From: JBFGJH01 sp041586155
Lineage (GTDB): Bacteria; Actinomycetota; Acidimicrobiia; Spongiisociales; JAENVV01
Direction of reading: 5' to 3'
Length of the DNA: 64,000 bases
Assembly (NCBI GenBank): GCA_041586155.1
Contig: JBFHAT010000003.1
Location: forward strand, 59,174 to 123,173
Below the pieces are notes generated by a model. It saw nothing but the letters and a program-made list of their open reading frames with translations, was not told the origin of the DNA and searched no databases. Each line of letters begins with the position of its first letter. The first letter of the stretch is position 1. Shown here one piece after another: positions 25,236-33,750 of the stretch. A program made the translations under genes and the position numbers.

Positions 25236-27995
25236 ATGACGTCACTCCCCGATGTCGCCCCCTCCTCCACGAGGGCAGTCACGCTCGCCGTTCTCGGCTC
25301 GAACCCCGACGAGGTCGCGGCGTGTCTCGAGGCGGCTTCAAGAGAAGAGATCGCAGCCTCCTTCGTCGTGGGCGGGGGCGCCAAGACGCGTCGGTCGGCC
25401 GAAGCAGGCGGCGCCTCGTGGCTGCCCAACCTTCCGGCGCTGCAGGGCGAGTTGGGCAGCGACGCCACCCATGTGTGGTTGCTGCACGCCGATTGCCGGC
25501 CTCGCCCCGGTGCGCTGTCGGCCCTGATCCGCGAGGCCGAGCGGACCGACGCGTCGGTCGCCGGGTCCAAGGTCCTTCGGGCCGCCGATCCGGGTGAGCT
25601 GGAGTCCGTCGGCGGTGCCACCGATGTGTTCGGGCATCCCTACAGCGGCCTGTCCGAGGGCGAGCTCGATCAAGAGCAATACGATGTCGTCCGGGACGTC
25701 GCCTTCATCCCTGTCGTTTCGGTGTTGATCCGGCGGGACCTGCTGAAGGGGATCGGTGGACCGGATCTTCTGTTGGCACCCGTGGCGCAGGGGATCGATC
25801 TCGCCCAGAGGGCGCGCCTTCTCGGCGGCCGGGTCGTGGTGGTGCCGTCGTCGGAGGTCGTGCACGAGGGCAATTGCGCCGAGGGGATTCCCCCCTGGCG
25901 GGAGCGAGCAGGGGAGCTGCGAGCCGTCGCCAAGGCCTACAGCACATTGACATTGAGCTGGGTGCTGCCGTTCTCTCTCGCCATCGGTCTGATGGCGGCG
26001 CTCGTACGAACCGTTCTCGGCCGGCCCAATGCCCTCCTCGGTGAGCTCAAGGCGTGGATGTGGAACGCCAAGAATCTGGGCTCGACCTTGCGCGGAAGAC
26101 GCGCGGCCACCAAGGCCCGATCGATCGGCGATGAAGAGCTCTTTCGGTATCAGTCGTCCGGCTCCGAGATGGCCAGGCAGGTCGGGGAGGAGCTGACGAC
26201 CTGGGTGAGAGAGCGCAGCCATCCTGAGGGGGCGCTCGGGGCGCTCATCGCACGTCGGCGTGGGTTCTGGCACGAGCCGGGATTCGTGGCCACCATCGCG
26301 GCGGTGGTCGTGGCCGCCATTGCACTGCGCGCAACGTGGCTCGATGGTATGCCGCTCACAGGCTTCCGCCTCGAACCGTCGAGCGACTGGCGCGCTGTTC
26401 TCGCCAACTACGCCGGAGGCTGGAATCCTTCCGGGTTGGGGTGGGTAGAGCCGCTCCGCCCGGCGGTTGGCCTGCTGGCCCTGACGACGGCGGTGGGACT
26501 GTCCTCAACGGTCGTGTCGTTCGGCTCCATGGTGCTGGCGTTCACCGGCATGTCACGACTCATGAGAACGCTCAGAGCGGACGATGTCAGCCGCATCAGT
26601 GGGGCGTTCGCCCTCGCCTTCGGGCCGCCGCTGTTCGGCATCGCTGAAGTCGGCCACTGGCCGGCGTTCCTGGCGGTGGGTTTGGTGCCATGGGCGGTGG
26701 ATGCTGCTGTCCGGCCGCTGGTCGGATCATTGCGGATGAGGGTCGGCCGGGTAGGAGCGGCAGTGTTCGTCACCGGGCTCATGACCGTGTTGGTGCCGTG
26801 GCTCGCGGTCCTTCCGCTACTCACCCTGCTGATCCTCTCCGCGATGCGGGGAGAAGGGTGGCGTAGCGTGGCAAGGGCCGGCGTGTACGGCGCCGTCTCG
26901 CTGGGATTCGCCGTCCCGTGGCTTTGGTGGGCTCCGGCGGCCAGCCTCCTCAGGTCTGGCGAGCCCCTCTGGTGGCAGCTCGATGCACGCTGGGCCATCG
27001 GCTGGGCAATCGCGACGCTGGGGTCTCTGGCGATCGGGTCAGTCGATCGATTACGGCTCATCGGCCCCGGGGCGTTGATCGCCCTGGGAGGCACGATCCT
27101 GAGCCGAGCTCAGTACGGTGGTGTCGGCCTCGAGCTCGCCGTCGCCGGGATGGTGGCGGCTCATCTGGGGTTTGCGATCGCCGCAGGCGCAACCATCGGC
27201 CTGTGGACCAGCGACGACGGCTTTGCCCGGCGCGGCCTGGCCAAGCTCTTGGCGGCCCTGATGGTGGTATTGCTGTTGGCCGGATCCGGCACTGCGCTCC
27301 TGTCGGGTCGCGGTGGCTTCGGAGCCGACCGGTTCGGGGCGCCGTTGGCATTCCCCGGCCCCCGCGCGGGGTCGCACGGTCCGGACCGGGTACTCGTCGT
27401 CGGTGGCGATGGGCCGGGTGAGAGCCGAGTCGTCGACGGGGTCCCGTACCGGGTGATCTCCGGCGGCGTTCCGTTGACCGAGGCTTGGCTGCCTGTGCGC
27501 CAGGCCGGGGATGCAGCACTCGAACAAGCCCTACGATCGATGACCGACCCGCAGGTGCAGCGCGCCGGCGCCGAACTGGCGCGATTCGGGATCAGGTGGG
27601 TCGCAGTGCTGGAGCCCAATGCACTCCAACCAGCCTTCGAGGCCAAACTCGACCTGCGCCGACTCGAGCTCTTCGAGACCGGCTACGCCGTCTACGAGAA
27701 CTTGGAATCGAGTCCCCGAGCCGTCCGGGATGATGGCACGATCTGGCGGCACGAAGGATTCGAGTACTCCGGACAACCACAAGCGGGGAGCACCGTGCTC
27801 ATCGCGGAGCAATTTCACCCGCGCTGGCGCCCAAGCGCTGTCGAGGAAGGCTGGTCGGTGCGAGTCGACGCCTCATCCGGTCGGGCCGACGTGGCGATCG
27901 ATCCGACGCTGAGGGCGTTGGCAGTGGGGGCGGCGGTGTTGGCCGCCTTGTCCGCTGCTGCAGCAGTCTCCGGCCTGTTTGCGCCCAAACGATGA
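25236..27995 (+). CDS. Large membrane glycosyltransferase (GT2 N-terminus, multi-pass C-terminus)
   Basis: 919 residues. The first ~260 form a family-2-like glycosyltransferase domain (start VTLAVLGSNPDEV; LLHADCRPRPGA is the DxD-like site; VSVLIRRDLL and EVVHEGN follow). Beyond residue ~250 come a helix, then about ten hydrophobic segments (for example AVVVAAIALRATWL, AVGLLALTTAVGL, VFVTGLMTVLVPWLAVLPLL), a soluble extracytoplasmic-like part near 690-880, and a last helix. The start ATG at 25236 is preferred because earlier codons run into the divergent cofD promoter. It overlaps the next gene by 4 bases. Such proteins pair with DUF5719 proteins in actinobacteria and are thought to build envelope glycans; the product is unknown. 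Confidence 0.85.
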   Translation: MTSLPDVAPSSTRAVTLAVLGSNPDEVAACLEAASREEIAASFVVGGGAKTRRSAEAGGASWLPNLPALQGELGSDATHVWLLHADCRPRPGALSALIREAERTDASVAGSKVLRAADPGELESVGGATDVFGHPYSGLSEGELDQEQYDVVRDVAFIPVVSVLIRRDLLKGIGGPDLLLAPVAQGIDLAQRARLLGGRVVVVPSSEVVHEGNCAEGIPPWRERAGELRAVAKAYSTLTLSWVLPFSLAIGLMAALVRTVLGRPNALLGELKAWMWNAKNLGSTLRGRRAATKARSIGDEELFRYQSSGSEMARQVGEELTTWVRERSHPEGALGALIARRRGFWHEPGFVATIAAVVVAAIALRATWLDGMPLTGFRLEPSSDWRAVLANYAGGWNPSGLGWVEPLRPAVGLLALTTAVGLSSTVVSFGSMVLAFTGMSRLMRTLRADDVSRISGAFALAFGPPLFGIAEVGHWPAFLAVGLVPWAVDAAVRPLVGSLRMRVGRVGAAVFVTGLMTVLVPWLAVLPLLTLLILSAMRGEGWRSVARAGVYGAVSLGFAVPWLWWAPAASLLRSGEPLWWQLDARWAIGWAIATLGSLAIGSVDRLRLIGPGALIALGGTILSRAQYGGVGLELAVAGMVAAHLGFAIAAGATIGLWTSDDGFARRGLAKLLAALMVVLLLAGSGTALLSGRGGFGADRFGAPLAFPGPRAGSHGPDRVLVVGGDGPGESRVVDGVPYRVISGGVPLTEAWLPVRQAGDAALEQALRSMTDPQVQRAGAELARFGIRWVAVLEPNALQPAFEAKLDLRRLELFETGYAVYENLESSPRAVRDDGTIWRHEGFEYSGQPQAGSTVLIAEQFHPRWRPSAVEEGWSVRVDASSGRADVAIDPTLRALAVGAAVLAALSAAAAVSGLFAPKR

Positions 27996-29320
27996 GACGC
28001 ATCTCGCTCCTCGTCGCCGTCGGAGCCCTCATCGCGCTGGTCGTGTTCTTGCCGCAGCCGAAGGAAGCATCCACGGCCCCCCCGGTCGAAGACACCGCGG
28101 ATGGGGCCGCCGACGTCGACACGGCTCGGTCCATCGGCCGGTGCCCGTGGGTTCGAGGCGACGCATTCCTCGACGGTTCCGTCGTCCTGGCGGCCGTCGA
28201 CGAGGTCCAGGCGACGATCACCGTCTCCGAAGCAGGAGAAGTGGTCGCATCGGTCGAACGGCCGGTCCCTGGTTTCGCCGGAGTGGCCTTCTCGGAGCTC
28301 ACCGACACGGGCACCGGCTCGGCGTTGGTCGAATTCGACGGTGAGCCGGCAGGAGCGGTGTCGGTCGGTGCGGGCGAGAGAGCCGCAGCCTCGGCCGGAT
28401 GCCGGTCGGGCACGTCGAAGCGATGGTTGCTGGCCGGCGGCGATACGACCGCCGGCGAATCCCTCCAACTGCGGCTCTTCAACCCCTTCCCACAAGATGC
28501 TCGCGTGGATATCCGAGTGGTCAGCGAGAACGACCTCGAACCCGAGCCGACCCTCGACTCCGTCACGGTCGGGGCCCAGACCACTGCCACCTTCGACCTG
28601 AGCGAGCTGATCACCCTTCGCGAGGTGCTCGCCCTCGCCATCACGGACGCCGAGGGGCTCGTGGTCCCGGCGTTGGTTCAAGCGGCCGAGGTGGAGGACG
28701 CCGAAGGTGCCAAGATCGACGCCGACCTGGCCGCATGGTCTGCGGTCGCGCCCAGCACACGCTGGGAGTTCCCGTTCGCTGCGATCGAAGGGATCGAAAC
28801 GTCTATCACGCTGTTCAACGACCAGACAGTTCCCGTCGAGTGGAGCATGGACGCGGTGAGAGGTGAAGGAGCCGACCGGGCGGTCGCCGCCGGCACGCTC
28901 GAGCCGCTCGCCACGGTCCGAATCCCCGTCAGTGATCTCGGCTCAGGCACCTTCGGTGTCGTGCTGTCGGCGGAGTCACCCATTGGAGCATTTCTGACCG
29001 GCAAGGGGCCCACCCAGCGGGGGGCGACGGAGGGGCTGCGCGGGCCGTCGTCGTCGTGGTTGGTGCCCGGTATCGGCGTGTTGCCGGGCCCGTCGGCGGT
29101 GTGGGTCATGAATACCGGCGTCGCTCCGGCCACGGTGACGATCAGACCGTCCGCTGGTGAGGCGCCGGAAGCGGTCCGGGTCCCGCCGGGAGCGGTCCGG
29201 ATCGTCCGATCCGAAACGGACCTGTCGATCGAGAGCGACTCACCGGTGTCGGTGGCGTGGATTCACCGATCGGCGGGAGCGATCTCGTTCACGACCGGCA
29301 TCCCCGTCGACGATGAGTGA
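27992..29320 (+). CDS. Secreted DUF5719-like protein
   Basis: 442 residues with an N-terminal hydrophobic signal or anchor (about residues 5-22, LLVAVGALIALVVFLP) and a long beta-rich extracytoplasmic region without cysteine clusters except two Cys near residues 50 and 145 (GRCPW, AGCRSG). It repeats Ig-like strand patterns (TVGAQTTATFDLSE; TVRIPVSDL). The position directly after the GT2-type membrane protein, by an ATGA overlap, and the overall look match DUF5719 proteins that follow such transferases in other actinobacteria. Function unknown; a role in export or assembly of a glycan is inference. Confidence 0.75.
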   Translation: MRRISLLVAVGALIALVVFLPQPKEASTAPPVEDTADGAADVDTARSIGRCPWVRGDAFLDGSVVLAAVDEVQATITVSEAGEVVASVERPVPGFAGVAFSELTDTGTGSALVEFDGEPAGAVSVGAGERAAASAGCRSGTSKRWLLAGGDTTAGESLQLRLFNPFPQDARVDIRVVSENDLEPEPTLDSVTVGAQTTATFDLSELITLREVLALAITDAEGLVVPALVQAAEVEDAEGAKIDADLAAWSAVAPSTRWEFPFAAIEGIETSITLFNDQTVPVEWSMDAVRGEGADRAVAAGTLEPLATVRIPVSDLGSGTFGVVLSAESPIGAFLTGKGPTQRGATEGLRGPSSSWLVPGIGVLPGPSAVWVMNTGVAPATVTIRPSAGEAPEAVRVPPGAVRIVRSETDLSIESDSPVSVAWIHRSAGAISFTTGIPVDDE

Positions 29321-29699
29321 TCTCCAGCGTCTGGCGGTGCTGGCCGGCGTGGCGCTCGCAGCGGCCGCTGTCGGCTACCTCGCAAAGAGATTGCCCGGCT
29401 TTGCCAAGACCATTCCGCCCGAGGTGGGACCGTTCCCTGCGGTCTTTCTCTTCGGTTCGGCCACTTGTGCGTCGTGTCAGCCGGTCGCCGCTCGGCTACG
29501 CGAGGAGCGCCTCCGGGTGCGGACGTTCGAGTGGGAAGCACATCCCGAGCTGTTCGAACAGCTCGACGTCGCCGAAGTTCCGTGGACGATCGGAGTGGAC
29601 GATCGCGGGCGAGTGGCGGTACAGGTCCACGGTATGCCCAGCGCCCGTGAGGTGATCCGGCTGCGGCGCTTCTCGGAATTACACGAATCTGCAGAATGA
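29313..29699 (+). CDS. Membrane-anchored thioredoxin-like protein
   Basis: 128 residues: an N-terminal hydrophobic helix (about 6-24) and a thioredoxin-like fold with CASC redox motif (SATCASCQ) and the cis-Pro region VAEVPWT. ATG at 29313 overlaps the end of the DUF5719 gene (ATGAGTGA). Thioredoxin-like proteins of this kind act on disulfides, probably outside or at the membrane. The partner is unknown; the neighbouring secreted DUF5719 protein has two cysteines that could be a target (inference). Confidence 0.82.
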   Translation: MSDLQRLAVLAGVALAAAAVGYLAKRLPGFAKTIPPEVGPFPAVFLFGSATCASCQPVAARLREERLRVRTFEWEAHPELFEQLDVAEVPWTIGVDDRGRVAVQVHGMPSAREVIRLRRFSELHESAE

Positions 29700-29706
29700 C
29701 AAAATC

Positions 29707-29734
29707 GTCTTACGCGCGGTCGTGCGCGTAAGAC
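29707..29734. terminator. Perfect 11-bp inverted repeat after the thioredoxin-like gene
   Basis: GTCTTACGCGC and its exact reverse complement are separated by a 6-base loop, 7 bases after the stop at 29699. The position after an operon fits a terminator, but no T-run follows, so it could instead be an RNA stability element or a two-fold protein site. An A-run precedes it, so in the reverse orientation it would have a weak T-tract. Confidence 0.5.
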
Positions 29735-29746
29735 CCGTTCCGATGC

Positions 29747-29775
29747 TTGGAATGAAAGGCTCGTTCGCCTAGCGT
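29747..29775 (+). promoter_or_regulatory. Likely promoter for the DUF3499-type gene
   Basis: TTGGAA (29747-29752), a 17-base spacer and TAGCGT (29770-29775) match a vegetative promoter. The start codon ATG is at 29784, 8 bases after the -10 box, so the transcript would be leaderless or nearly so; no ribosome site is seen between. Confidence 0.55.
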
Positions 29776-29783
29776 TTCTGCCC

Positions 29784-30023
29784 ATGATCGAATCCTGCGC
29801 GCGATGCGGAGCACCGGCCTCGGCGATGATGTCATACCATTACGGCGACCGCGCCGTGTGGTTGGACGATCTGATCGATCGCATCGAGCCGGGAGCCGGA
29901 TACGCGGTCTGCGCCATGCACGGCGACCGACTCGTACCGCCGATGGGCTGGACGCTCACCGACCGCCGCAACACGGTTCGGCTGTTCGCCCCATCGCCCA
30001 TGCAGGCTGCCGGAGTCGCCTGA
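29784..30023 (+). CDS. DUF3499-like small protein
   Basis: 79 residues: an N-terminal CARCGAPASAMMSYHYG segment, a middle RIEPGAGYAVCAMHGDRLVPPMGW and a short tail. The Cys-x-x-Cys, later Cys-x-x-His and W pattern fits the DUF3499 family, found only in actinobacteria just upstream of the phosphomannomutase gene; it probably binds one zinc. Function unknown. ATG at 29784, likely leaderless (see promoter). Confidence 0.8.
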   Translation: MIESCARCGAPASAMMSYHYGDRAVWLDDLIDRIEPGAGYAVCAMHGDRLVPPMGWTLTDRRNTVRLFAPSPMQAAGVA

Positions 30024-30031
30024 CCAGAGCG

Positions 30032-30304
30032 ATGTCGCTCGATCGGGACCTGCTCGATGCCGTTCGCGACCTCGATGAGCACGAGCTGCGGCGTCTCCTG
30101 ATCCTTGCTCGCGCCCATCTCGAACGCACCGGTGTCCTCGCGCCCGGCGACGATGGCCCGTCGGTCCGACTCCGACAGCGACCCGTCCGTTGCGGGAAGG
30201 CGGCGTGCACCTCGTGTCCGCACGGGCCCTACTGGTACGCCTATTGGACCGAAGACGGCCGTCGTCGCAGCAAATACGTCGGGCGGCTCTTGGAGGAGGG
30301 TTGA
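30032..30304 (+). CDS. Small DUF6788-like protein
   Basis: 90 residues starting at ATG 30032. The C-terminal half has CGKAACTSCPHGPYWYAYW and RRRSKYVGRL, a Cys pair followed by aromatic residues and a basic tail, as in DUF6788-type proteins of unknown function that sit near nucleic-acid-acting genes. The N-terminal half is an acidic helix (LDAVRDLDEHELRRLLILAR). The start lies 8 bases after the previous stop; an earlier in-frame start would overlap the DUF3499 gene. Confidence 0.65.
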   Translation: MSLDRDLLDAVRDLDEHELRRLLILARAHLERTGVLAPGDDGPSVRLRQRPVRCGKAACTSCPHGPYWYAYWTEDGRRRSKYVGRLLEEG

Positions 30305-30331
30305 CGCCTACGCAGCGGGCGTCTCTACACT
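30301..30331 (+). promoter_or_regulatory. Possible promoter for the zinc-ribbon and GT-C-like gene pair
   Basis: TTGACG (30301-30306, sharing its TGA with the stop of the preceding gene) and TACACT (30326-30331) with a 19-base spacer, longer than ideal. The downstream gene begins at 30445, so the leader would be about 105 bases. Confidence 0.35.
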
Positions 30332-30444
30332 GGTCGACGAGTGACCGTTGGCGGTCGGCAATCGGATCGGTACCACAACACGGAACGAACCGCGAGCGTA
30401 TGACGAAACGTGCTGCGCCGGCGCACTCGGGAGGTTGAACGTAG

Positions 30445-30621
30445 ATGCAGTGTCCTCGATGTCAGGTTGTTGACGTGATCGAGATCCATCAAAGGCTGCC
30501 CGACGGCACCGAGATCGATTTCTTCTCATGCCACAAGTGCGACGAGCGTTGGTGGGATCGGGATGGCAAAGAGATCGCACTGGCAGACGTTCTCAGGATG
30601 GCGCGCCGGCCCCGAGTGTGA
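30445..30621 (+). CDS. Small zinc-ribbon protein (58 residues)
   Basis: ATG at 30445, preceded by GGGAGG. The product begins MQCPRC and has FFSCHKCDERWW downstream, a CxxC...CxxC zinc ribbon, then a short helical tail (LADVLRMARR). Its stop overlaps the GTG start of the next gene (GTGA). It is likely a structural or regulatory zinc protein; no family recognised. Too short to appear in ordinary long-frame scans. Confidence 0.75.
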   Translation: MQCPRCQVVDVIEIHQRLPDGTEIDFFSCHKCDERWWDRDGKEIALADVLRMARRPRV

Positions 30622-32960
30622 CATCCGAGACGGCCGCGCGACGTCGGCACCTCCCATCCGATCTGGTGCCGAGTTGGGTTCCCTGGCTCACGGTCGGCGC
30701 CGTGGTCGCCACCGTCGTCGGCATCCTCCAGCCTCACCTGGTCCTGTCGGACTCGACTCCCACCGGCGGCGACATGGGCGCCCATGTGCTGGGCCCGGCG
30801 TTTCTCCGTGATTTCCTCCTCCCCTCGGGCACGGTGATCGGATGGTCGGACTCCTGGTTCGCGGGATTCCCTGCCTTCTACTTCTACTTCCCGCTCCCGT
30901 CGATCGTGATCGTGCTCCTCGACGTGCTGCTGCCCTACGGCGTGGCCTTCAAGATCGTCACCACATTGGGGCTCATCGCCACGCCCGTGGCGTCGTATTA
31001 CCTGGCCCGATCGATGGAGCTTCCCCGGGTCATCGCTTCGTCCGCCGGAGTCGCCGGCGGGGCGTTCGTGCTCATCGAATCCTTCACCATCTACGGAGGA
31101 AACGTCGCCTCGACCATGGCGGGCGAGTTCTCGTTCTCGTGGTCCTTTGCGCTGGGGTTGACGTATTTGGGTCTGACGATGCGGGCGATACGCGACGACC
31201 GCAGGCTCCTGCCGCTCGCCGCGCTCGCCCTCGGTCTGACCGCGTTGGCACACGTCATCACCACCATCATGTTCGTGATCGCTTCGCTCCCGATGTTGTT
31301 CTGGAGGCAAGGCGCGCTCAGGGTCGTGACGACGTGGGTATGGGGTTTCTTCGTTTCGGCGTTCTGGTCGCTGCCCCTGCTCCGGAGTATCGGGTACACG
31401 GCCGACATGGCTTGGTCGCCGCTGCGGCGATGGGACGAGATCTTCCCGACCGAGGTGTGGATCCTCGCCATCCCCGCCGCGGTCGGACTGGGGTGGGCCC
31501 TCGCCCGGACGAGACGGGCGCCGCCGCTGGTGCTCATGACCTTCGTCCCGATCGTCTACTTCTGGCTGCCGTTTCAAGCCGAACGTCTCGAGCTGTACGA
31601 CGGAACCTGGAAGCTCTGGAACGGAAGGCTGCTCCCGTTCTGGTTCTTTGGTGTGGTGTTCTTTGCCGGGATCACGTTTGGCCTCGTCAGTCGAGCGCTG
31701 ATCCGCCGGCTCCCGGCGACACTGCCGACGTGGACCCCCTTCGCGGCGTTCGCGGTCCTGCTCGCTCCAGCCATGGCTTTTTGGGGGGAGTACCGATTCA
31801 TGGAGTATTGGGCGTGGGGTCTGGGCGGCGTGGGGGTCGTGGCTCTGGGGCTCATCGTCAACAACCGATACGCCCGCGCACCCACGTCGGCGTTGGTGAC
31901 CTCACTTGCCGGATTCTTGCTCTTGAGCATCATCGCCGCCGGTACATCCTTCCTTCCCGGATGGGCTCGCTGGAACTACACCGGATACGAGGCGAAGGAG
32001 AAGTGGCCCGAGTACGAGTCACTGATGCAGACGATCGATGGGCTCCCACCGGGTCGCGTGCAGTGGGAGGCCAACAAGGAGCTCAATTCATACGGCACAC
32101 CGATGGCCTTGATGCTCACGCCGTATTGGTCGGAGGGCCATCCCTCGATGGAGGGCCTCTACTTCGAGTCGTCGCTGACGACGCCGTTTCACTTCCTGAA
32201 CGCCGGCGCCCTCAGCCACAAACCATCCAACCCGATTCCTGGTCTCGACTATCACACATTCGAATTCGACCGGGGTGTGGAGTACATGGACACCTACGCC
32301 GTCAGCTACTACGTGTCCTTCACGGAGGAGGCGACGAATGAGGCCACCGACCATCCGGCGCTGACCAAGCTTGCGGAATCGGAGCCATTCACGGTCTTCG
32401 CCTTTCCCGAGACGAGCATGGTCGAAGTGCTCGACTATCAGCCGTCGGTGTACGAGGCGAAACCTGATGGCATGTGGGGGGTCTTCGCAGCCGATGAAGG
32501 AGGGGTCGGAGCGACCGCGACATTCCATGAGTTCGCCCTCGAGTGGTACGACGACCTCTCGTTGCTCGACATGGTGGTGACGGCAGAGGGTCCCGACCAC
32601 TGGGTTCGCGTCGAATCGGTTACTGACGTCGCGGAAGCGGCCTGGCCACTCGATCCGGCGCCGGCCCGGGCGGTGAGCAACATCACGTCGGACAACGGAG
32701 TGATCAGCTTCGACACCACAGCGCTTGGGCGTCCCCACGTCGTGAAGATGTCGTATTTCCCCAACTGGGAGGTGGAGGGAGCGCTCGGACCGTATCGCGC
32801 CACCCCCTCGCTCATGGTCGTGGTACCCACGGAAGAAAGCGTCACGCTCGAATTTCGCCGGCAATGGCCCGAGCAGGTCGGATTGGCGATGAGCGCCGTC
32901 GCCTGGCTGGCATTGCTCGGCCTGGCGGCTCGCAAGCTGTGGAACAGTCGGGCGGACTAG
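30618..32960 (+). CDS. Multi-pass membrane protein, GT-C glycosyltransferase-like
   Basis: 780 residues with a loop after the first helix that carries PTGGDMGAH and GWSDSWFAGFPAFYFYFP, resembling the acidic catalytic loop of GT-C lipid-sugar transferases and of 6-PTPS-related integral membrane proteins of actinobacteria. About 11 hydrophobic segments occupy residues ~25-450 (for example WLTVGAVVATVVGIL, VVTTWVWGFFVSAFW, LLPFWFFGVVFFAGITFG); the C-terminal ~300 residues form an extracytoplasmic domain before a last helix near residue 755. Likely uses a polyprenyl-phosphate sugar donor to modify envelope glycan (inference). The GTG at 30618 overlaps the preceding stop. Confidence 0.75.
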   Translation: MTSETAARRRHLPSDLVPSWVPWLTVGAVVATVVGILQPHLVLSDSTPTGGDMGAHVLGPAFLRDFLLPSGTVIGWSDSWFAGFPAFYFYFPLPSIVIVLLDVLLPYGVAFKIVTTLGLIATPVASYYLARSMELPRVIASSAGVAGGAFVLIESFTIYGGNVASTMAGEFSFSWSFALGLTYLGLTMRAIRDDRRLLPLAALALGLTALAHVITTIMFVIASLPMLFWRQGALRVVTTWVWGFFVSAFWSLPLLRSIGYTADMAWSPLRRWDEIFPTEVWILAIPAAVGLGWALARTRRAPPLVLMTFVPIVYFWLPFQAERLELYDGTWKLWNGRLLPFWFFGVVFFAGITFGLVSRALIRRLPATLPTWTPFAAFAVLLAPAMAFWGEYRFMEYWAWGLGGVGVVALGLIVNNRYARAPTSALVTSLAGFLLLSIIAAGTSFLPGWARWNYTGYEAKEKWPEYESLMQTIDGLPPGRVQWEANKELNSYGTPMALMLTPYWSEGHPSMEGLYFESSLTTPFHFLNAGALSHKPSNPIPGLDYHTFEFDRGVEYMDTYAVSYYVSFTEEATNEATDHPALTKLAESEPFTVFAFPETSMVEVLDYQPSVYEAKPDGMWGVFAADEGGVGATATFHEFALEWYDDLSLLDMVVTAEGPDHWVRVESVTDVAEAAWPLDPAPARAVSNITSDNGVISFDTTALGRPHVVKMSYFPNWEVEGALGPYRATPSLMVVVPTEESVTLEFRRQWPEQVGLAMSAVAWLALLGLAARKLWNSRAD

Positions 32961-32968
32961 CGGCCCGA

Positions 32969-33679
32969 TCAGCCCTCGGATCGAAAGACTCGCCTCATCA
33001 ACACGATGCCACGCAGGGTTCGCGGGACCCGCTTGAGCAGCGATCGGGCTGCTCGTCGTTCCTCCACCACGACGGGAAGCTCCCGGATGATCGCACCTGC
33101 CCGCTCGGCTCGCAGGATGAGCTCTGTGTCGAACAGATCCTGATTCGAAACGGTATCAGGGAGGTGGCGGAGCACGGTGTGGCGTCGAAATGCCTTGATC
33201 CCATGGGTGTCCGACACCTGTGAACCCAGCATGTGGCGCAGGATGAGGTTGAAGACTCTGGTAGCAAGGCGCCGGAAGCGGGACCGCTGGTCTGCGCTAC
33301 CAGGAGCGCGCTTGGATGCGATCACGATATCGGCCTCGGCGCCGATCGCCTGCTGGACGAACTCAGCGGACCAGTAGTCGATGTCGAAGTTGACGATCCA
33401 CTCGCCGGCAGCCTCTGCGAACCCGATGCGCATGGCTGCCCCATAGTCGGCAGCCGGCGTCGTCAGCGTGCGTGCCTTCCAACCCGCTGCCGTCAGCTCG
33501 TCGCACACCATCCTTGCCAGAGCGGCGGTGTCGTCGACCGAACCGTTCTCGATGAGGAGGAGCTCCTGTGGTCCGATCGCAGCCGCCACATCACCCGCCA
33601 TGGCGGGGATCATCGTCGGCACATGGGGTGCTTCATTGTGGATGGGCACCACCACAGTGACCAGCTCGGCCTCCGTCAT
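32969..33679 (-). CDS. Family 2 glycosyltransferase (dolichol-phosphate mannosyltransferase-like)
   Basis: 236 residues with GT-A fold motifs: VTVVVPIHNEAPHV, ENGSVDDT, ADYGAAMRIGFAEA and the DxD at NFDIDYWSAEF. No C-terminal membrane anchor is seen. These enzymes transfer mannose or glucose to polyprenyl phosphate, giving lipid-linked donors for GT-C transferases like the one encoded next door (convergent, 8 bases away). ATG at 33679 diverges from the phosphomannomutase gene. Confidence 0.85.
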   Translation of the reverse strand: MTEAELVTVVVPIHNEAPHVPTMIPAMAGDVAAAIGPQELLLIENGSVDDTAALARMVCDELTAAGWKARTLTTPAADYGAAMRIGFAEAAGEWIVNFDIDYWSAEFVQQAIGAEADIVIASKRAPGSADQRSRFRRLATRVFNLILRHMLGSQVSDTHGIKAFRRHTVLRHLPDTVSNQDLFDTELILRAERAGAIIRELPVVVEERRAARSLLKRVPRTLRGIVLMRRVFRSEG

Positions 33680-33750
33680 GACGCCGAGTGTAGGGGCCGC
33701 CGGCGCGGTTCTCGGAGTCGAGGAACGTACAATGCCGGTGAGGAGGTGCC

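Noticed and set aside
29707..29734. Strong intrinsic terminator
   Set aside because: The stem is perfect, but no T-run follows, so it is reported only as an inverted repeat and moderate-confidence terminator.
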